DNA from: Micropruina sp.
Lineage (GTDB): Bacteria > Actinomycetota > Actinomycetes > Propionibacteriales > Propionibacteriaceae
Direction of reading: 5' to 3'
Assembly (NCBI GenBank): GCA_016711205.1
Contig: JADJTM010000001.1
Location: 992,001 to 1,056,000 of the forward strand
Length of the DNA: 64,000 nucleotides
The notes beneath the pieces were generated by a model. That model saw only the letters and a program-made list of their open reading frames with translations, searched no databases and was not told the DNA's origin. Shown here piece by piece: positions 10,705 through 18,915 of the stretch. The stretch's first letter is position 1, and every line of letters starts with the position of its first letter. Both the position numbers and the translations under genes were made by a program.

Positions 10705-12254
10705 GCGGTCACCTCCGAGTCATCGGGTACGACCGGCCACGGCGAGCTGATCACGCTGTCGCCGGCCCGCCGCGGAACGGTGAGCCTGAACTGCGCCCCC
10801 TGACCGGGACGCCCCCAGGCGTTCAGCCAGCCGCCGTGCAGCCGGGCGTCCTCCATGGCGATCGACAGACCCAGACCGGTGCCGCCCACCGTGCGGCGCC
10901 GGGCCGGGTCGGCACGCCAGAAGCGGTTGAACACCTGATGCGCCTGGGCGGCGCTGAAACCCACCCCGTGGTCACGCACCGCCACCGCGACCGCGCCCTC
11001 ATCGGCCCGCACGTGCACCGTGATGTCGTGCCCGTCGCCGTGTTCGATCGCGTTGGTGATCAGGTTGCGCAACACCCGGCGGATGCGCCGCGGGTCCACC
11101 TCGGCCAGGCAGGGCTGCGGGGCGTCCAGCACCAGCCGGGTGCTGTAGTTCTGGGCCAGCCTGCCCTGCGCCCTCAGCTCTTCGGCGGCGATCTGGCTGA
11201 GGTCGATCTCGTCGAGGTTCAGCTCGGCCGCCCCCGCGTCGAACCGGCTGATCTCGAGCAGGTCGGTCAGCAGTTCCTCGAAGTGGTCCAGCTCGGTGGA
11301 GAGCAGCTCGCTGCTGCGGGCGGCCAGCGGGTCGAACTCGTCGCGCTGCTCGTACAGCACGTCCGAGGCCATCCGGACGGTGGTCAGCGGGGTGCGCAGC
11401 TCGTGGGAGACGTCCGAGACGAACTGCTGCTGCACCTGCGAGAGGTCCTGCAACTCGGTGATCTTGCGGTCCAGCTCGCCGGCCATGTGGTTCATGGAGC
11501 GGGCCAGGCCGGCCAGGTCCTCGGTGCCGACCACTGTCATCCGGTCGTCCAGATGGCCCGCGGCCAGCCGTTCCGCCGCGAGCCGGGCGGCCCTGATCGG
11601 CCTCAGCACCTGCCTGGCGATCAGCCACACCACGGCCACCACACCGACCAGCACGATGAGGCCGGCAACCGTCGTGGCCCGCTGCACCACCGCGAGCGTG
11701 TCGGCCTCGGCCTGATTGCTGAACAGGAAGTAGGCCGGGTAGCGGGCGCCACCGGGAGCGATCAGGGCCGAACCGATCGCCAGCCCGGGCACGGCCGGAC
11801 GCGCGTCGGCGAAGCTGATCAGGGTGGGCGTCGAATACACGCTGTCGGCGGAAAGCACCGCCCGCCGCAGCGATTCCGGCACGCTGGTGTAGTCCAGCCC
11901 GGCCGAACCGATGTCCGAGACCGGCCCGGCAACCACCACGTAGTACTGGTTGCCGACCGAGCCGCGATAGGCGGCGTCCCGGGCCAGCTGGGTGAGACTC
12001 TCGTTGATCGAGGCGGTGCGCAGGTCGACCGTGCGCAGTTCGCGCTGCATGCCGTCCAGTACCACGGACGCCTCGGCGAGGCTGGCCTGTCGCTTGCCGT
12101 CCAGGATGCCGCGAGAAGACTGCTCCATCAGAAACCAGCCGGTGGCGGCCAGCACGGTGAGTGCCGCGACCAGGGTGGTCATCACGACCCGGAACGGCAG
12201 GGATCGGGACCACGGCGTGCGTCGGGCGGGCGATTGGTCGGCCCGGTCGCTCAT
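10701..12254 (-). CDS. mtrB: Sensor histidine kinase MtrB
   Basis: Membrane kinase that phosphorylates MtrA and controls cell-wall hydrolases, osmotic response and division. The 517-residue product has a first membrane segment near residues 20-42, an extracellular sensor region, and a second membrane segment (LIVLVGVVAVVWLIA). A HAMP linker, the HisKA site VSDVSHELRTPL and the ATP-binding boxes DHGVGFS and GTGLGLSIA follow. The ATG at 12254 overlaps the mtrA stop, so a longer frame running back through mtrA is an artefact. Confidence 0.96.
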   Translation of the reverse strand: MSDRADQSPARRTPWSRSLPFRVVMTTLVAALTVLAATGWFLMEQSSRGILDGKRQASLAEASVVLDGMQRELRTVDLRTASINESLTQLARDAAYRGSVGNQYYVVVAGPVSDIGSAGLDYTSVPESLRRAVLSADSVYSTPTLISFADARPAVPGLAIGSALIAPGGARYPAYFLFSNQAEADTLAVVQRATTVAGLIVLVGVVAVVWLIARQVLRPIRAARLAAERLAAGHLDDRMTVVGTEDLAGLARSMNHMAGELDRKITELQDLSQVQQQFVSDVSHELRTPLTTVRMASDVLYEQRDEFDPLAARSSELLSTELDHFEELLTDLLEISRFDAGAAELNLDEIDLSQIAAEELRAQGRLAQNYSTRLVLDAPQPCLAEVDPRRIRRVLRNLITNAIEHGDGHDITVHVRADEGAVAVAVRDHGVGFSAAQAHQVFNRFWRADPARRRTVGGTGLGLSIAMEDARLHGGWLNAWGRPGQGAQFRLTVPRRAGDSVISSPWPVVPDDSEVTA

Positions 12255-12952
12255 GTGTCCTCGCGGGCGTCCCCGGCCCGGTACCCCACCCCGCGCAGCG
12301 TGATGATGATCTCGGGGTGCTCGGGATCGTGCTCGATCTTGCTGCGCAGCCGCTGTATGTGCACGTTGACCAGCCTGGTGTCGGACGGGTGGTGGTAGCC
12401 CCACACCTCCTGCAGCAGCATCTCGCGAGTGAAGGCGTGCCGCGGCCGGCGGGCCAGGGCGTGCAGCAGGTCGAACTCGAGCGGCGTCAACGTGATCAGC
12501 TCGTGGCCGCGTCGGACGGTGTGTTCGGGCACGTTGATCACCACGTCGCCGATGGTCAACTGGCCGGTGCTCTCGGCGGGCACGTGGCGGCGCAGCCGGG
12601 TGCGGATGCGGGCCAGCAGTTCGCGCACCTTGAACGGCTTCGCCACGTAGTCGTCGGCGCCGGCCTCGAGTCCCGCCACGACGTCGCGGGTGTCGCTCTT
12701 GGCGGTGAGCATCACGATCGGCACGCCCGAGACGGCTCGGATGTCGCGGCACACGTCCACCCCGTCGCGGCCGGGCAGCATCAGGTCGAGGAGCACCAGG
12801 TCGGGCTTGTACTGCATGAATGTTTCCATGGCCCGCGTGCCCGAGCTGCACCAGACCGCGTCGAAACCGTCCGCCCGCAGCACCAACTGCAGCATCTCCG
12901 ACAGTGCGACGTCGTCGTCGACCACGAGGATGCGTTGCATGCCCTCGGACAC
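12251..12952 (-). CDS. mtrA: Response regulator MtrA
   Basis: OmpR-type DNA-binding response regulator paired with MtrB. The receiver domain begins RILVVDDD, with phosphoacceptor Asp56 in LVLLDLMLPG and the conserved Lys in MLTAKSDT. The C-terminal winged helix ends RLRSKIEHDPEHPEIIITLR. The GTG at 12952, with GAGGTGG just upstream, gives 233 residues, close to mycobacterial MtrA. An ATG at 12940 and one at 13012 are the alternatives. Usually an essential regulator in mycobacteria. Confidence 0.96.
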   Translation of the reverse strand: MSEGMQRILVVDDDVALSEMLQLVLRADGFDAVWCSSGTRAMETFMQYKPDLVLLDLMLPGRDGVDVCRDIRAVSGVPIVMLTAKSDTRDVVAGLEAGADDYVAKPFKVRELLARIRTRLRRHVPAESTGQLTIGDVVINVPEHTVRRGHELITLTPLEFDLLHALARRPRHAFTREMLLQEVWGYHHPSDTRLVNVHIQRLRSKIEHDPEHPEIIITLRGVGYRAGDAREDT

Positions 12953-13030
12953 TGCCACCTCACTCGTCGACGCTCGTGTGCTTGAAGGGAGTGTAATAGC
13001 CGCCTCGGACACCGGCTCACTCTCACCGGC

Positions 13031-13591
13031 TCAGTTCCGTTCGGGAGTCGGCGTCCAGCTGGCCAAGAGGGCCAGATCGCCGCCCTGCCGGCGCAACACC
13101 CGGCGCCACAGGGTGTCGGGGTCGGCGTCGTAGACGTCGGCATAGGTAGCGCGCACGACGTGCCACCAGCCCTGATCGAGTTCGTTCTCCAGCTGGCCCG
13201 GCGCCCAGCCGGCGTACCCGGCGAAGATGCGCAGGTCGCGGTAGGCGCCCTCGGCGATCTCGACCGGAGTGTCCAGGTGCAGCAGGCCGACCGCGTCGAA
13301 CAACGAGCGCCACCCGGGCGGTTCTTCTTCTGGACGACGCGGCGAGGCCAGGCAGATCGCCCCCTCCTGCGACACCGGGCCACCCTCGAACAGCACCTTC
13401 GGTTCGCTGACCAGCGGTGCCCAGGCGGGCAGTGCGCTGCGCAGGTCGATGGCGGCCTCGCGGTTGAGCACCACACCGAGCGAACCCGAGTCGTCGGCGT
13501 CCAGCACCAGCACGACGCTCTGGTCGAAAACCCCGTCGCTCAACTCGGTGCTGGCCACCAGCAGCACCCCGGGGGTGGCCGCTTCGGTCAT
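13031..13591 (-). CDS. YqgE/AlgH family protein (UPF0301)
   Basis: The 186-residue product matches the YqgE/AlgH family: an N-terminal GVLLVASTELSDGVFDQSVVLVL, a central GSLGVVLNR and FEGGPVSQ, and IFAGYAGWAPGQLENEL. The family fold is known but its molecular role is not settled; AlgH has been linked to alginate regulation in Pseudomonas. It lies between the tmRNA gene and mtrA on the same strand. Confidence 0.93.
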   Translation of the reverse strand: MTEAATPGVLLVASTELSDGVFDQSVVLVLDADDSGSLGVVLNREAAIDLRSALPAWAPLVSEPKVLFEGGPVSQEGAICLASPRRPEEEPPGWRSLFDAVGLLHLDTPVEIAEGAYRDLRIFAGYAGWAPGQLENELDQGWWHVVRATYADVYDADPDTLWRRVLRRQGGDLALLASWTPTPERN

Positions 13592-13684
13592 GCCGCTCGC
13601 CCTCTCATGACATCAGCATGCCACCGGCCGCGGACCTCCGCAGCGACCAACGGGGTGGGTGCGCATCCGGAGCGCAACGACATC

Positions 13685-13711
13685 AGGCCCCGCCCGATTC
13701 GGGCGAGGCCT
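13685..13711 (-). terminator. Hairpin terminator downstream of the tmRNA gene
   Basis: Read on the minus strand it is AGGCCTCGCCCG, a 3-nt AAT loop, then CGGGCGGGGCCT, an 11-12 bp stem just past the tmRNA 3' end. Confidence 0.7.
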
Positions 13712-13722
13712 GATGCTGTCAG

Positions 13723-14090
13723 GGTGGAGGTGGGGGGAGTCGAACCCCCGTCCTCTGAAGGTGAACCAGGACTTCTCCGGGCGCAGTTGACTAGGCGGTT
13801 TTCTCGGCTCCTACCCTCGCGTCAACACGTGGTAGCCGAGCCCAGTTCCAGTGAAGTCCCGAGCCGCCCCTGGAACACAGGCGGCTCAGCAAGCCTTCTA
13901 TACGAGGCCAGTAACCGGACGGAAGGCTACGTCCGGGCTGACCCTTCGGTCACTGCTCAGGCAGCGAGAGCGAAGTCTGCGCGAGAATTGTCGGCAGTTA
14001 TTGGTTTTCCAGAGATCGTTAACGAGATGTCTCTGGATTCTCGGCCCGCTTCTCCTGGGACTACCGTCCCGAGTCGAAACCAGTCACCCC
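13723..14090 (-). ncRNA. ssrA: Transfer-messenger RNA (tmRNA)
   Basis: tmRNA frees stalled ribosomes and tags the unfinished protein for degradation, together with SmpB (25550-26023 here). Read on the minus strand, the 5' end begins GGGGTGACTGGTTTCGACTC, the tRNA-like start of all one-piece tmRNAs. The 3' end has the T-arm GGGGGTTCGACTCCCCC, and an acceptor strand CACCTC that pairs with GGGGTG. The terminal CCA appears only partly encoded. The tag reading frame lies at 13957-13995. The ends are set from acceptor pairing, so they may be off by 1-3 nt. Confidence 0.95.
13957..13995 (-). other. tmRNA proteolysis-tag reading frame
   Basis: Twelve codons and a TGA stop inside the tmRNA encode ADNSRADFALAA. 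The C-terminal ALAA is the degradation signal read by ClpXP-type proteases; the first codon, GCC, is the expected Ala resume codon after AATAACT. Confidence 0.9.
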
Positions 14091-14155
14091 TGTTGAGTTG
14101 TACTGCTGTTGCGGTGCTGCACGCACGCCGGTCGCCCGGCGAGCACTCCAGACTA

Positions 14156-14776
14156 TCAACGTTTGCGCTCGGGCAAAACTTCCAGCGGCACCAGCGCCCG
14201 GATCGGGTTGCGCCAATCGGCCCCCTTCGCGGCCATCACGGCCCCGATCACCGTGACCACGATCCAGATCACCGTCCAGATCCCTGCCACCGGATTGCCG
14301 TCCCCGGGCAGCAGGCCGCCCACCGCGCCGGCCACCAGGCCCACGATGAACGCGATCACCTGCCAGTTGAACGCCTTGGCGGCCTCGCGGCGGGCGAAGG
14401 AGTCCTTCGCGCTGACGGCCCAGATCACCGCCGGTCCGATCAGCCAGGTGAGGAACGGCGACAGGTGCGCGATCACGGCCATCGTGTTGCTCTGAGCGGC
14501 GGACGGGCGCGGCGCCGGCAGGACGGTTCCGGCGTAGCCGGGCGCGCTGGGTGCGCGGTAGCCCTGGTACTGCCCGATCGGCTGAGCCGGCAACGGACCG
14601 TCGGTGGCGGCGGCGAGCTCGTCCAGCCGGTGGGCGGTGATCACCCGGGCCAGGCGCTCCTCGAACTCGGCGCCGTCGATGCGTCCGAGCCGGTGGGCTT
14701 CGCGCAACCGCAACTCAGCGCCGTCGCGGTCGGCCTTGGTGACGCTGTGCACGGGGGCGAAGAAGTCGTTGGTCAT
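14156..14776 (-). CDS. DUF1707 and DUF4870 domain membrane protein
   Basis: The 206-residue product combines an N-terminal DUF1707 domain (residues about 15-60, with the DRDGAELRLREAHRLGRIDGAEFEERL pattern, here shown in part as LREAHRLGRIDGAEF) with a short Pro/Ala linker. A C-terminal DUF4870 membrane domain (about 95-190) with several hydrophobic helices follows, including AVIAHLSPFLTWLIGPAVIW. DUF1707 is common in actinobacterial membrane proteins of unknown role. The ATG at 14776 is chosen because the domain begins right after it; a much longer open frame upstream is spurious. Confidence 0.85.
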   Translation of the reverse strand: MTNDFFAPVHSVTKADRDGAELRLREAHRLGRIDGAEFEERLARVITAHRLDELAAATDGPLPAQPIGQYQGYRAPSAPGYAGTVLPAPRPSAAQSNTMAVIAHLSPFLTWLIGPAVIWAVSAKDSFARREAAKAFNWQVIAFIVGLVAGAVGGLLPGDGNPVAGIWTVIWIVVTVIGAVMAAKGADWRNPIRALVPLEVLPERKR

Positions 14777-14881
14777 GGCTGCAATTCTCGCCGCGGCAGC
14801 GGCCGCGCAGTATCGGGCACTGCCCTGCCCGGGCCCCGGAACGGGCATTCGGGGTTCGCCCACCGCGTTAGGTTGTGCGTC

Positions 14882-15646
14882 ATGGCCAACACGCTCGCGT
14901 TCGCTGACCTCGGCGAAGGAATCGGTGATGCCACCGCCGTCCTGCGCAACAACGCCAACAGTGCCGGCCTGGGTGCCGCGGTGCCCACCTGTCCGGGCTG
15001 GACGATGCTCGACCTGCTCACTCATCAGGGAATGGCGCACCGCTGGGCGGCGGCGTCCCTGCGCCACGAGCAGCCGCGTCCGGACGCCGAGGTCGAGGCC
15101 GAGGCGACCGCCGCGGCCGATCTGTTGCAATGGCTGGACGACGGCATGGTCGAGTTGCTCAACGCCCTGGCGAGCGCCCCGGAGGATCTGGACCTGCCGT
15201 TCTTCCTGCCCGAGGCTCCCCCGGCCCGTCAGGCCTGGGCGCGCCGGCAGTGCCACGAGACCACGATTCACGGCGTGGACGCGATGGCGGCCCGGCTGGG
15301 CCGCGTCCCGCGTCCGGACGAGCTGTGGTTCGCTCCCGCCCTGGCCCGCGACGGCATCGACGAGCTGCTGTTGGGCTTCGCGCCGCGGCGCAGGTACAAC
15401 CCGAAGGCGGACGCTGCGACGAGCATCGCGGTGGTCACCGACGACGGCCTCGGCGCCTGGACGATCGAGCTGACGCCCGAGGGCTGCACCGCCAGAGCCG
15501 GCGCGGACGCCGATGCGCCCACCCGGGTCAGCGGTTCGGCGCGGGCCGTATATGTCGGCCTGTGGAACCGGGGCGAGGACGTCCGTGTCGAGGGAAACCC
15601 GGAGCCGCTGCAGTCTTTCCTGCAACAACTCCGGGTCGCCTGGTAG
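14882..15646 (+). CDS. Maleylpyruvate isomerase N-terminal domain family protein
   Basis: The 254-residue product resembles the actinobacterial TIGR03083 group, which joins a DinB-like mycothiol-dependent isomerase N-terminal domain to a second C-terminal domain. Seen: VPTCPGWTMLDLLTHQGMAHRWAAA-type helices (residues about 38-62), RRQCHETTIHGVDA near residue 122, and a C-terminal sheet region ending VEGNPEPLQSFLQQLR. Members are thought to handle mycothiol-linked reactions, but most have no known substrate. It is divergent from the DUF1707 gene, and an IS3-type element has inserted 28 bp past its end. Confidence 0.8.
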   Translation: MANTLAFADLGEGIGDATAVLRNNANSAGLGAAVPTCPGWTMLDLLTHQGMAHRWAAASLRHEQPRPDAEVEAEATAAADLLQWLDDGMVELLNALASAPEDLDLPFFLPEAPPARQAWARRQCHETTIHGVDAMAARLGRVPRPDELWFAPALARDGIDELLLGFAPRRRYNPKADAATSIAVVTDDGLGAWTIELTPEGCTARAGADADAPTRVSGSARAVYVGLWNRGEDVRVEGNPEPLQSFLQQLRVAW

Positions 15647-15724
15647 GGGTCTCCACACGCTCGTGCGGCTGATTGAACCGCCCCGGTGTGTCCGGAGGCT
15701 CCGAACCTTGGGAAGGTTGGAGTC

Positions 15725-16048
15725 ATGTCAGGGAACACATCGAAGAGGTATCCGGCTGAGCTGAAGGAGCGGGCGGTCCGGATGTATGGCGAGGTCCGGC
15801 CGGATCACGACACGGACTGGGCGGCGATGGGCAAGGTGGCCGAGTTGCTCGGGGTCGGCCAGGAGACGCTGCGTAAGTGGGTCCGCCAGGGCGAGGTTGA
15901 TGATGGTCAGCGGCCCGGAATCACGTCGGAGGAGTCGGCCGAGATCAAACGCCTCAAGCGGGAGAACGCGGAGTTGAAGCGGGCGAACGCGATCTTGAAG
16001 GCGGCTTCGGCTTTCTTCGCGGCCGAGCTCGACCGGCCCGGGCAGTGA
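15725..16048 (+). CDS. IS3-type transposase OrfA (helix-turn-helix subunit)
   Basis: The 107-residue product has the usual HTH_Tnp_1 form: SKRYPAELKERAVRMYGEV, a helix-turn-helix with LLGVGQETLRKWVRQ, and a leucine-zipper-like helix with IKRLKRENAELKRANAIL. It binds the element ends. Its TGA overlaps the GTG of orfB (GTGA), and orfB is in the -1 frame, so the full OrfAB transposase is likely made by -1 frameshifting, although no obvious slippery heptamer is seen. Confidence 0.93.
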   Translation: MSGNTSKRYPAELKERAVRMYGEVRPDHDTDWAAMGKVAELLGVGQETLRKWVRQGEVDDGQRPGITSEESAEIKRLKRENAELKRANAILKAASAFFAAELDRPGQ

Positions 16049-16977
16049 TCGTGGACTTCATCCGCGAGCACGCCGACGATCAGCCCGCCGACGGGCTGCG
16101 ATGGGGTGTGGAGCCGATCTGTGCCGTGCTGACCGAGCATGGTGTGAAGATCGCCCCGTCGACCTACTACGAGTGGAAGGACAAGCTGCCCTCCAAACGC
16201 GACGAGCGTGACCAGGTGCTGCTCGAGCACATCCGCCGGGTCCACCAAGAGAACTTCGGTGTGTACGGACCCCGCAAGGTGTGGCTGACACTCAACCGGG
16301 AAGGTATCCCGGTGGCCCGCTGCACCATTGAGCGGCTGATGCGGGCTGACGGGCTGGCCGGAGCTGTGCGTGGCAAGGTGAAACGCACCACGATCGCCGG
16401 GGCAGGGCCCAGGCCGGACGATCTGGTGAGGCGGAACTTCGAGCCGTTGGCGCCGAACCGGTTGTGGGTGGCCGACTTCACCTACGTCTCGACGTGGGCC
16501 GGCTGGGTGTTCGTCGCTTTCGTGATTGACGCCTACGCCCGCCGGATCCTGGGCTGGCGGGCCGCCACCACCATGACCGCCGAACTGGTCCTGGACGCGG
16601 TCGAGCAGGCGATCTGGACCCGGGAACAGGACGGCTGGGACCAGTTCGACCAGCTCGTGGCCCACAACGACCGCGGCGCCCAATACCTGTCCGTGGCCTA
16701 CAGCGAGCGGCTAGCCGAAGCCGGCATCAAGCCCTCCGTCGGCGCGGTCGGATCGTCGTATGACAACGCGCTCGCCGAGAGCATCAACGGCCTGTACAAG
16801 ACCGAAGTCATCCGCCGGCAAGGGCCCTGGAGAGACGTCAACGCCGTCGAGATCGCCACCGCGAAATGGGTCGACTGGTACAACCACCGGCGCCTCAACG
16901 AGTACTGCGGAGACATGCCACCCGCCGTCCTCGAACAAGTCCACTACGCTCAACAACAACCCTCAGCAGCAAGCTGA
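16045..16977 (+). CDS. IS3-type transposase OrfB (DDE catalytic part)
   Basis: The 310-residue product has the HTH_21 region (FGVYGPRKVWLTLNREG) and the rve integrase core with the DDE triad: Asp in WVADFTYVSTW, Asp in AHNDRGAQYLS, and Glu in SYDNALAESINGLYKTE. It is full length and uninterrupted. It catalyses strand transfer of the element; the product is probably active only when fused to OrfA by frameshifting. Confidence 0.95.
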   Translation: MIVDFIREHADDQPADGLRWGVEPICAVLTEHGVKIAPSTYYEWKDKLPSKRDERDQVLLEHIRRVHQENFGVYGPRKVWLTLNREGIPVARCTIERLMRADGLAGAVRGKVKRTTIAGAGPRPDDLVRRNFEPLAPNRLWVADFTYVSTWAGWVFVAFVIDAYARRILGWRAATTMTAELVLDAVEQAIWTREQDGWDQFDQLVAHNDRGAQYLSVAYSERLAEAGIKPSVGAVGSSYDNALAESINGLYKTEVIRRQGPWRDVNAVEIATAKWVDWYNHRRLNEYCGDMPPAVLEQVHYAQQQPSAAS

Positions 16978-17035
16978 GGAGTCAAACCAGCGAGTCTCCG
17001 GACATGCCGGGGCGGTTCAGATCTGGCTCCGACAG

Positions 17036-17093
17036 GTATTGGGGACGGTTCCTTTTTCCGTCGGTTGGTCGGCGCGCAACCGATATTGGGGAC
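17036..17093. repeat. GGGGACGG palindromic repeat segment left of the IS481 element
   Basis: Contains CAGGTATTGGGGACGG followed by TTCCTTTTTCCGTCGG, then a second, interrupted unit CCGATATTGGGGAC that stops at the IS481 left end and resumes at 18605. It belongs to the dispersed family described for 18605-18905, 55670-55938 and 59420-59700. Confidence 0.8.
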
Positions 17094-18604
17094 TGTGAAG
17101 TCTCGTACCTTCGTGGACGGTTGTGTCTCGCAGCTTCGTGGACGGTTGTGTCTCGGCCTTCGTGGACGGTTGTGTTGACGGTTGTGTCTCGGAGCTTTGT
17201 GGACGATCGGCTCAGGCGGGGTGCGCTGAGTGGCGAGGGTCGTCGGCATGGCAGCCCGTATCGACGCGCGTGTTCGTCGCTTGATCATCAACTTCACTGA
17301 CCAGCCTCGTCGGGGTGAGGTCACTCGGTTTTGTCGTGAGCACGGAATTTCGCGTGCTGAGTTCTACAAGGTTCGGGCACGGGCGAAGACCGACGGCAAG
17401 CTGGCCGCTTTGGCCGCTCGGCAGCCGGTCGCGAAGACGATCCCGCACAAGACCAGCCAGGAACTGGAAGCGATCGCGTTGCAGGTGAGGGCCCAGCTGA
17501 GCAAGGAGGGCTGGGACCATGGGCCGTTGTCGGTGGCGGCCGTGATGCGCCGCCGGGGCATCACCCCGCCGTCGCGGGCGACCCTGGCGAGGATCTTCAC
17601 CCGCTACGGGGTGGTCACTCCTGAGCCGGCGAAACGGCCCCGCGCCTCCTACCGCCGGTTCCGGTATCCGGACCCGAACGGCTGTTGGCAGCTCGACGGT
17701 TTCGAGGTCGGTCTCGATGACGAGGCAGGATCGAAGCGGTGCGTGTTGCAGGTCGAGGACGACCACTCACGGTTCATCCTGGCCTCGCATGTCGCCCGGT
17801 CGGAGACCGCAGAGGCAGCGATCACGGTCGTCTCGGCAGCGATCGGCCGCCACGGCGCCCCGGCCCGGTTCCTGACCGACAACGGCACAGCATTCAACCT
17901 GTCCCGTCAGGGCAAGATCACCCAGCTCGAGCGGTACCTGCGACACCTTGGGGTTGAACCGATCACCGGCCGTCCACGCAAGCCCACCACCCAAGGCAAG
18001 AACGAACGCCTCCATCAGACCATTCAGCAGTTCCTCGACGCCCACCGGCCCATCCGGACCAGCCAACGACTGACTGAGCTCATCGACGAGTTCGACGACT
18101 ACTACAACACCCAACGCGCCCACCAAGCCCTCGACCACCCCGATCAAACCCCCGCCGAGTCCTACCAAGCGAAACCGAAAGCACTCCCCGGCCCACCCAC
18201 CCACGAACTGGCCACACCCATCACGCCGCGACCCACCCCAGGCCCGATCACACCCGGGATCCACCGCCGCATGAAAGGCGAACGCGCCGTCTCCGACGAC
18301 CCCGACGCCGCTCGCTGGGCCGACCGAACCGTCGGCACCAACGGCCGCATCCACATCTGTCACGCCAAGATCTACGTCAGCACCAAACTCGCCGGCCAAA
18401 CCATGCACGTCCTGTTCGATCACACCACCATCGAAATCTTCGACACCAACGGTGTCCTCCTCGGCTCAGTACCCCACCCCGGCACGATCCCCACCGGCGG
18501 CTTCAAAGTGCTCACAATCCACCCCGGACCACCCGACCCCAGTGAGACACAAACGTCAACAAGACACCGAGACAGAACTGTCTACGAAGCTCCGAGACAT
18601 GACA
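17094..18604 (+). mobile_element. IS481-type insertion sequence
   Basis: A 1511-bp element with TGT...ACA ends. The first 37 bp at each end pair well (left TGTGAAGTCTCGTACCTTCG; right, inverted, TGTCATGTCTCGGAGCTTCG), followed by subterminal repeats of TGTCTCG...TTCGTGGACGGTTG on the left. A 14-bp direct repeat CCGATATTGGGGAC flanks it (17080-17093 and 18605-18618), within the size range known for IS481-family duplications. The target was a copy of the GGGGACGG repeat. Confidence 0.9.
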
Positions 18605-18834
18605 CCGATATTGGGGACGGTTCCATTATCCGTCGCTCACGCCGAGACCCAGAGTCGACGACGGGTCTGCCAGCGACGCCTCGGCGCGACGGGGAAAGGA
18701 ACCGTCCCCATTCCCCGCCGGGACGAGAGACCCCCGAGTTGACTGGGAGATTCGCGAGCGGCGACGCCCCGGCGCGACGGGTAAAGGAACCGTCCCCATT
18801 CCCCGCCGGGACGAGAGACCCCCGAGTTGACTAG
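17230..18834 (+). CDS. IS481-family transposase
   Basis: Single-frame DDE transposase. Seen: an N-terminal helix-turn-helix (RGEVTRFCREHGISRAEFYK), then the integrase core with Asp in CWQLDGFEVGLDDE, Asp in RFLTDNGTAFN and Glu in TQGKNERLHQTIQQF. A C-terminal beta-rich tail (HICHAKIYVSTKLAGQ, TIEIFDTNGVLLG) follows. The GTG at 17230 follows AGGCGGGG; an ATG at 17248 is an alternative. Oddity: no stop occurs before the right end of the element (18604), so about 76 C-terminal residues are read from the flanking repeats. Confidence 0.9.
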   Translation: MARVVGMAARIDARVRRLIINFTDQPRRGEVTRFCREHGISRAEFYKVRARAKTDGKLAALAARQPVAKTIPHKTSQELEAIALQVRAQLSKEGWDHGPLSVAAVMRRRGITPPSRATLARIFTRYGVVTPEPAKRPRASYRRFRYPDPNGCWQLDGFEVGLDDEAGSKRCVLQVEDDHSRFILASHVARSETAEAAITVVSAAIGRHGAPARFLTDNGTAFNLSRQGKITQLERYLRHLGVEPITGRPRKPTTQGKNERLHQTIQQFLDAHRPIRTSQRLTELIDEFDDYYNTQRAHQALDHPDQTPAESYQAKPKALPGPPTHELATPITPRPTPGPITPGIHRRMKGERAVSDDPDAARWADRTVGTNGRIHICHAKIYVSTKLAGQTMHVLFDHTTIEIFDTNGVLLGSVPHPGTIPTGGFKVLTIHPGPPDPSETQTSTRHRDRTVYEAPRHDTDIGDGSIIRRSRRDPESTTGLPATPRRDGERNRPHSPPGRETPELTGRFASGDAPARRVKEPSPFPAGTRDPRVD

Positions 18835-18905
18835 GAGATTCGCGAGCGGCGACGCCCCGGCGCGACGGGGAAAGGAACCGTCCCCATTCCCCGCCGGGAC
18901 GGCGG
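18605..18905. repeat. GGGGACGG repeat cluster with three 88-bp tandem copies
   Basis: Begins with the right half of the target duplication of the IS481 element (CCGATATTGGGGACGG, then TTCCATTATCCGTCG). From 18673 an 88-bp unit occurs at 18673, 18761 and (partly) 18849. Each unit carries the inverted core GGAACCGTCCCCATTCCC and the spacer GAGACCCCCGAGTTGACT. The last copy ends beside the stop of the GH81 gene. Confidence 0.9.
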
Positions 18906-18915
18906 AACGCCCGTC

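Larger units (their letters stand above)
15674..17019 (+). mobile_element. IS3-family insertion sequence, complete
   Basis: A 1346-bp element with terminal inverted repeats of 28 bp that differ at only 3 positions. Both ends start TGAACCGCCCCGG and share TGTCCGGAG further in. A 3-bp direct repeat GAT (15671-15673 and 17020-17022) flanks it, as expected for IS3-family target duplication. It carries orfA and orfB in -1 relative frames. Intact ends and open frames suggest recent insertion and possible activity. Confidence 0.95.

Noticed and set aside
15674..18604. One composite transposon formed by the two insertion sequences
   Set aside because: The two elements have different ends and families, each with its own target duplication.
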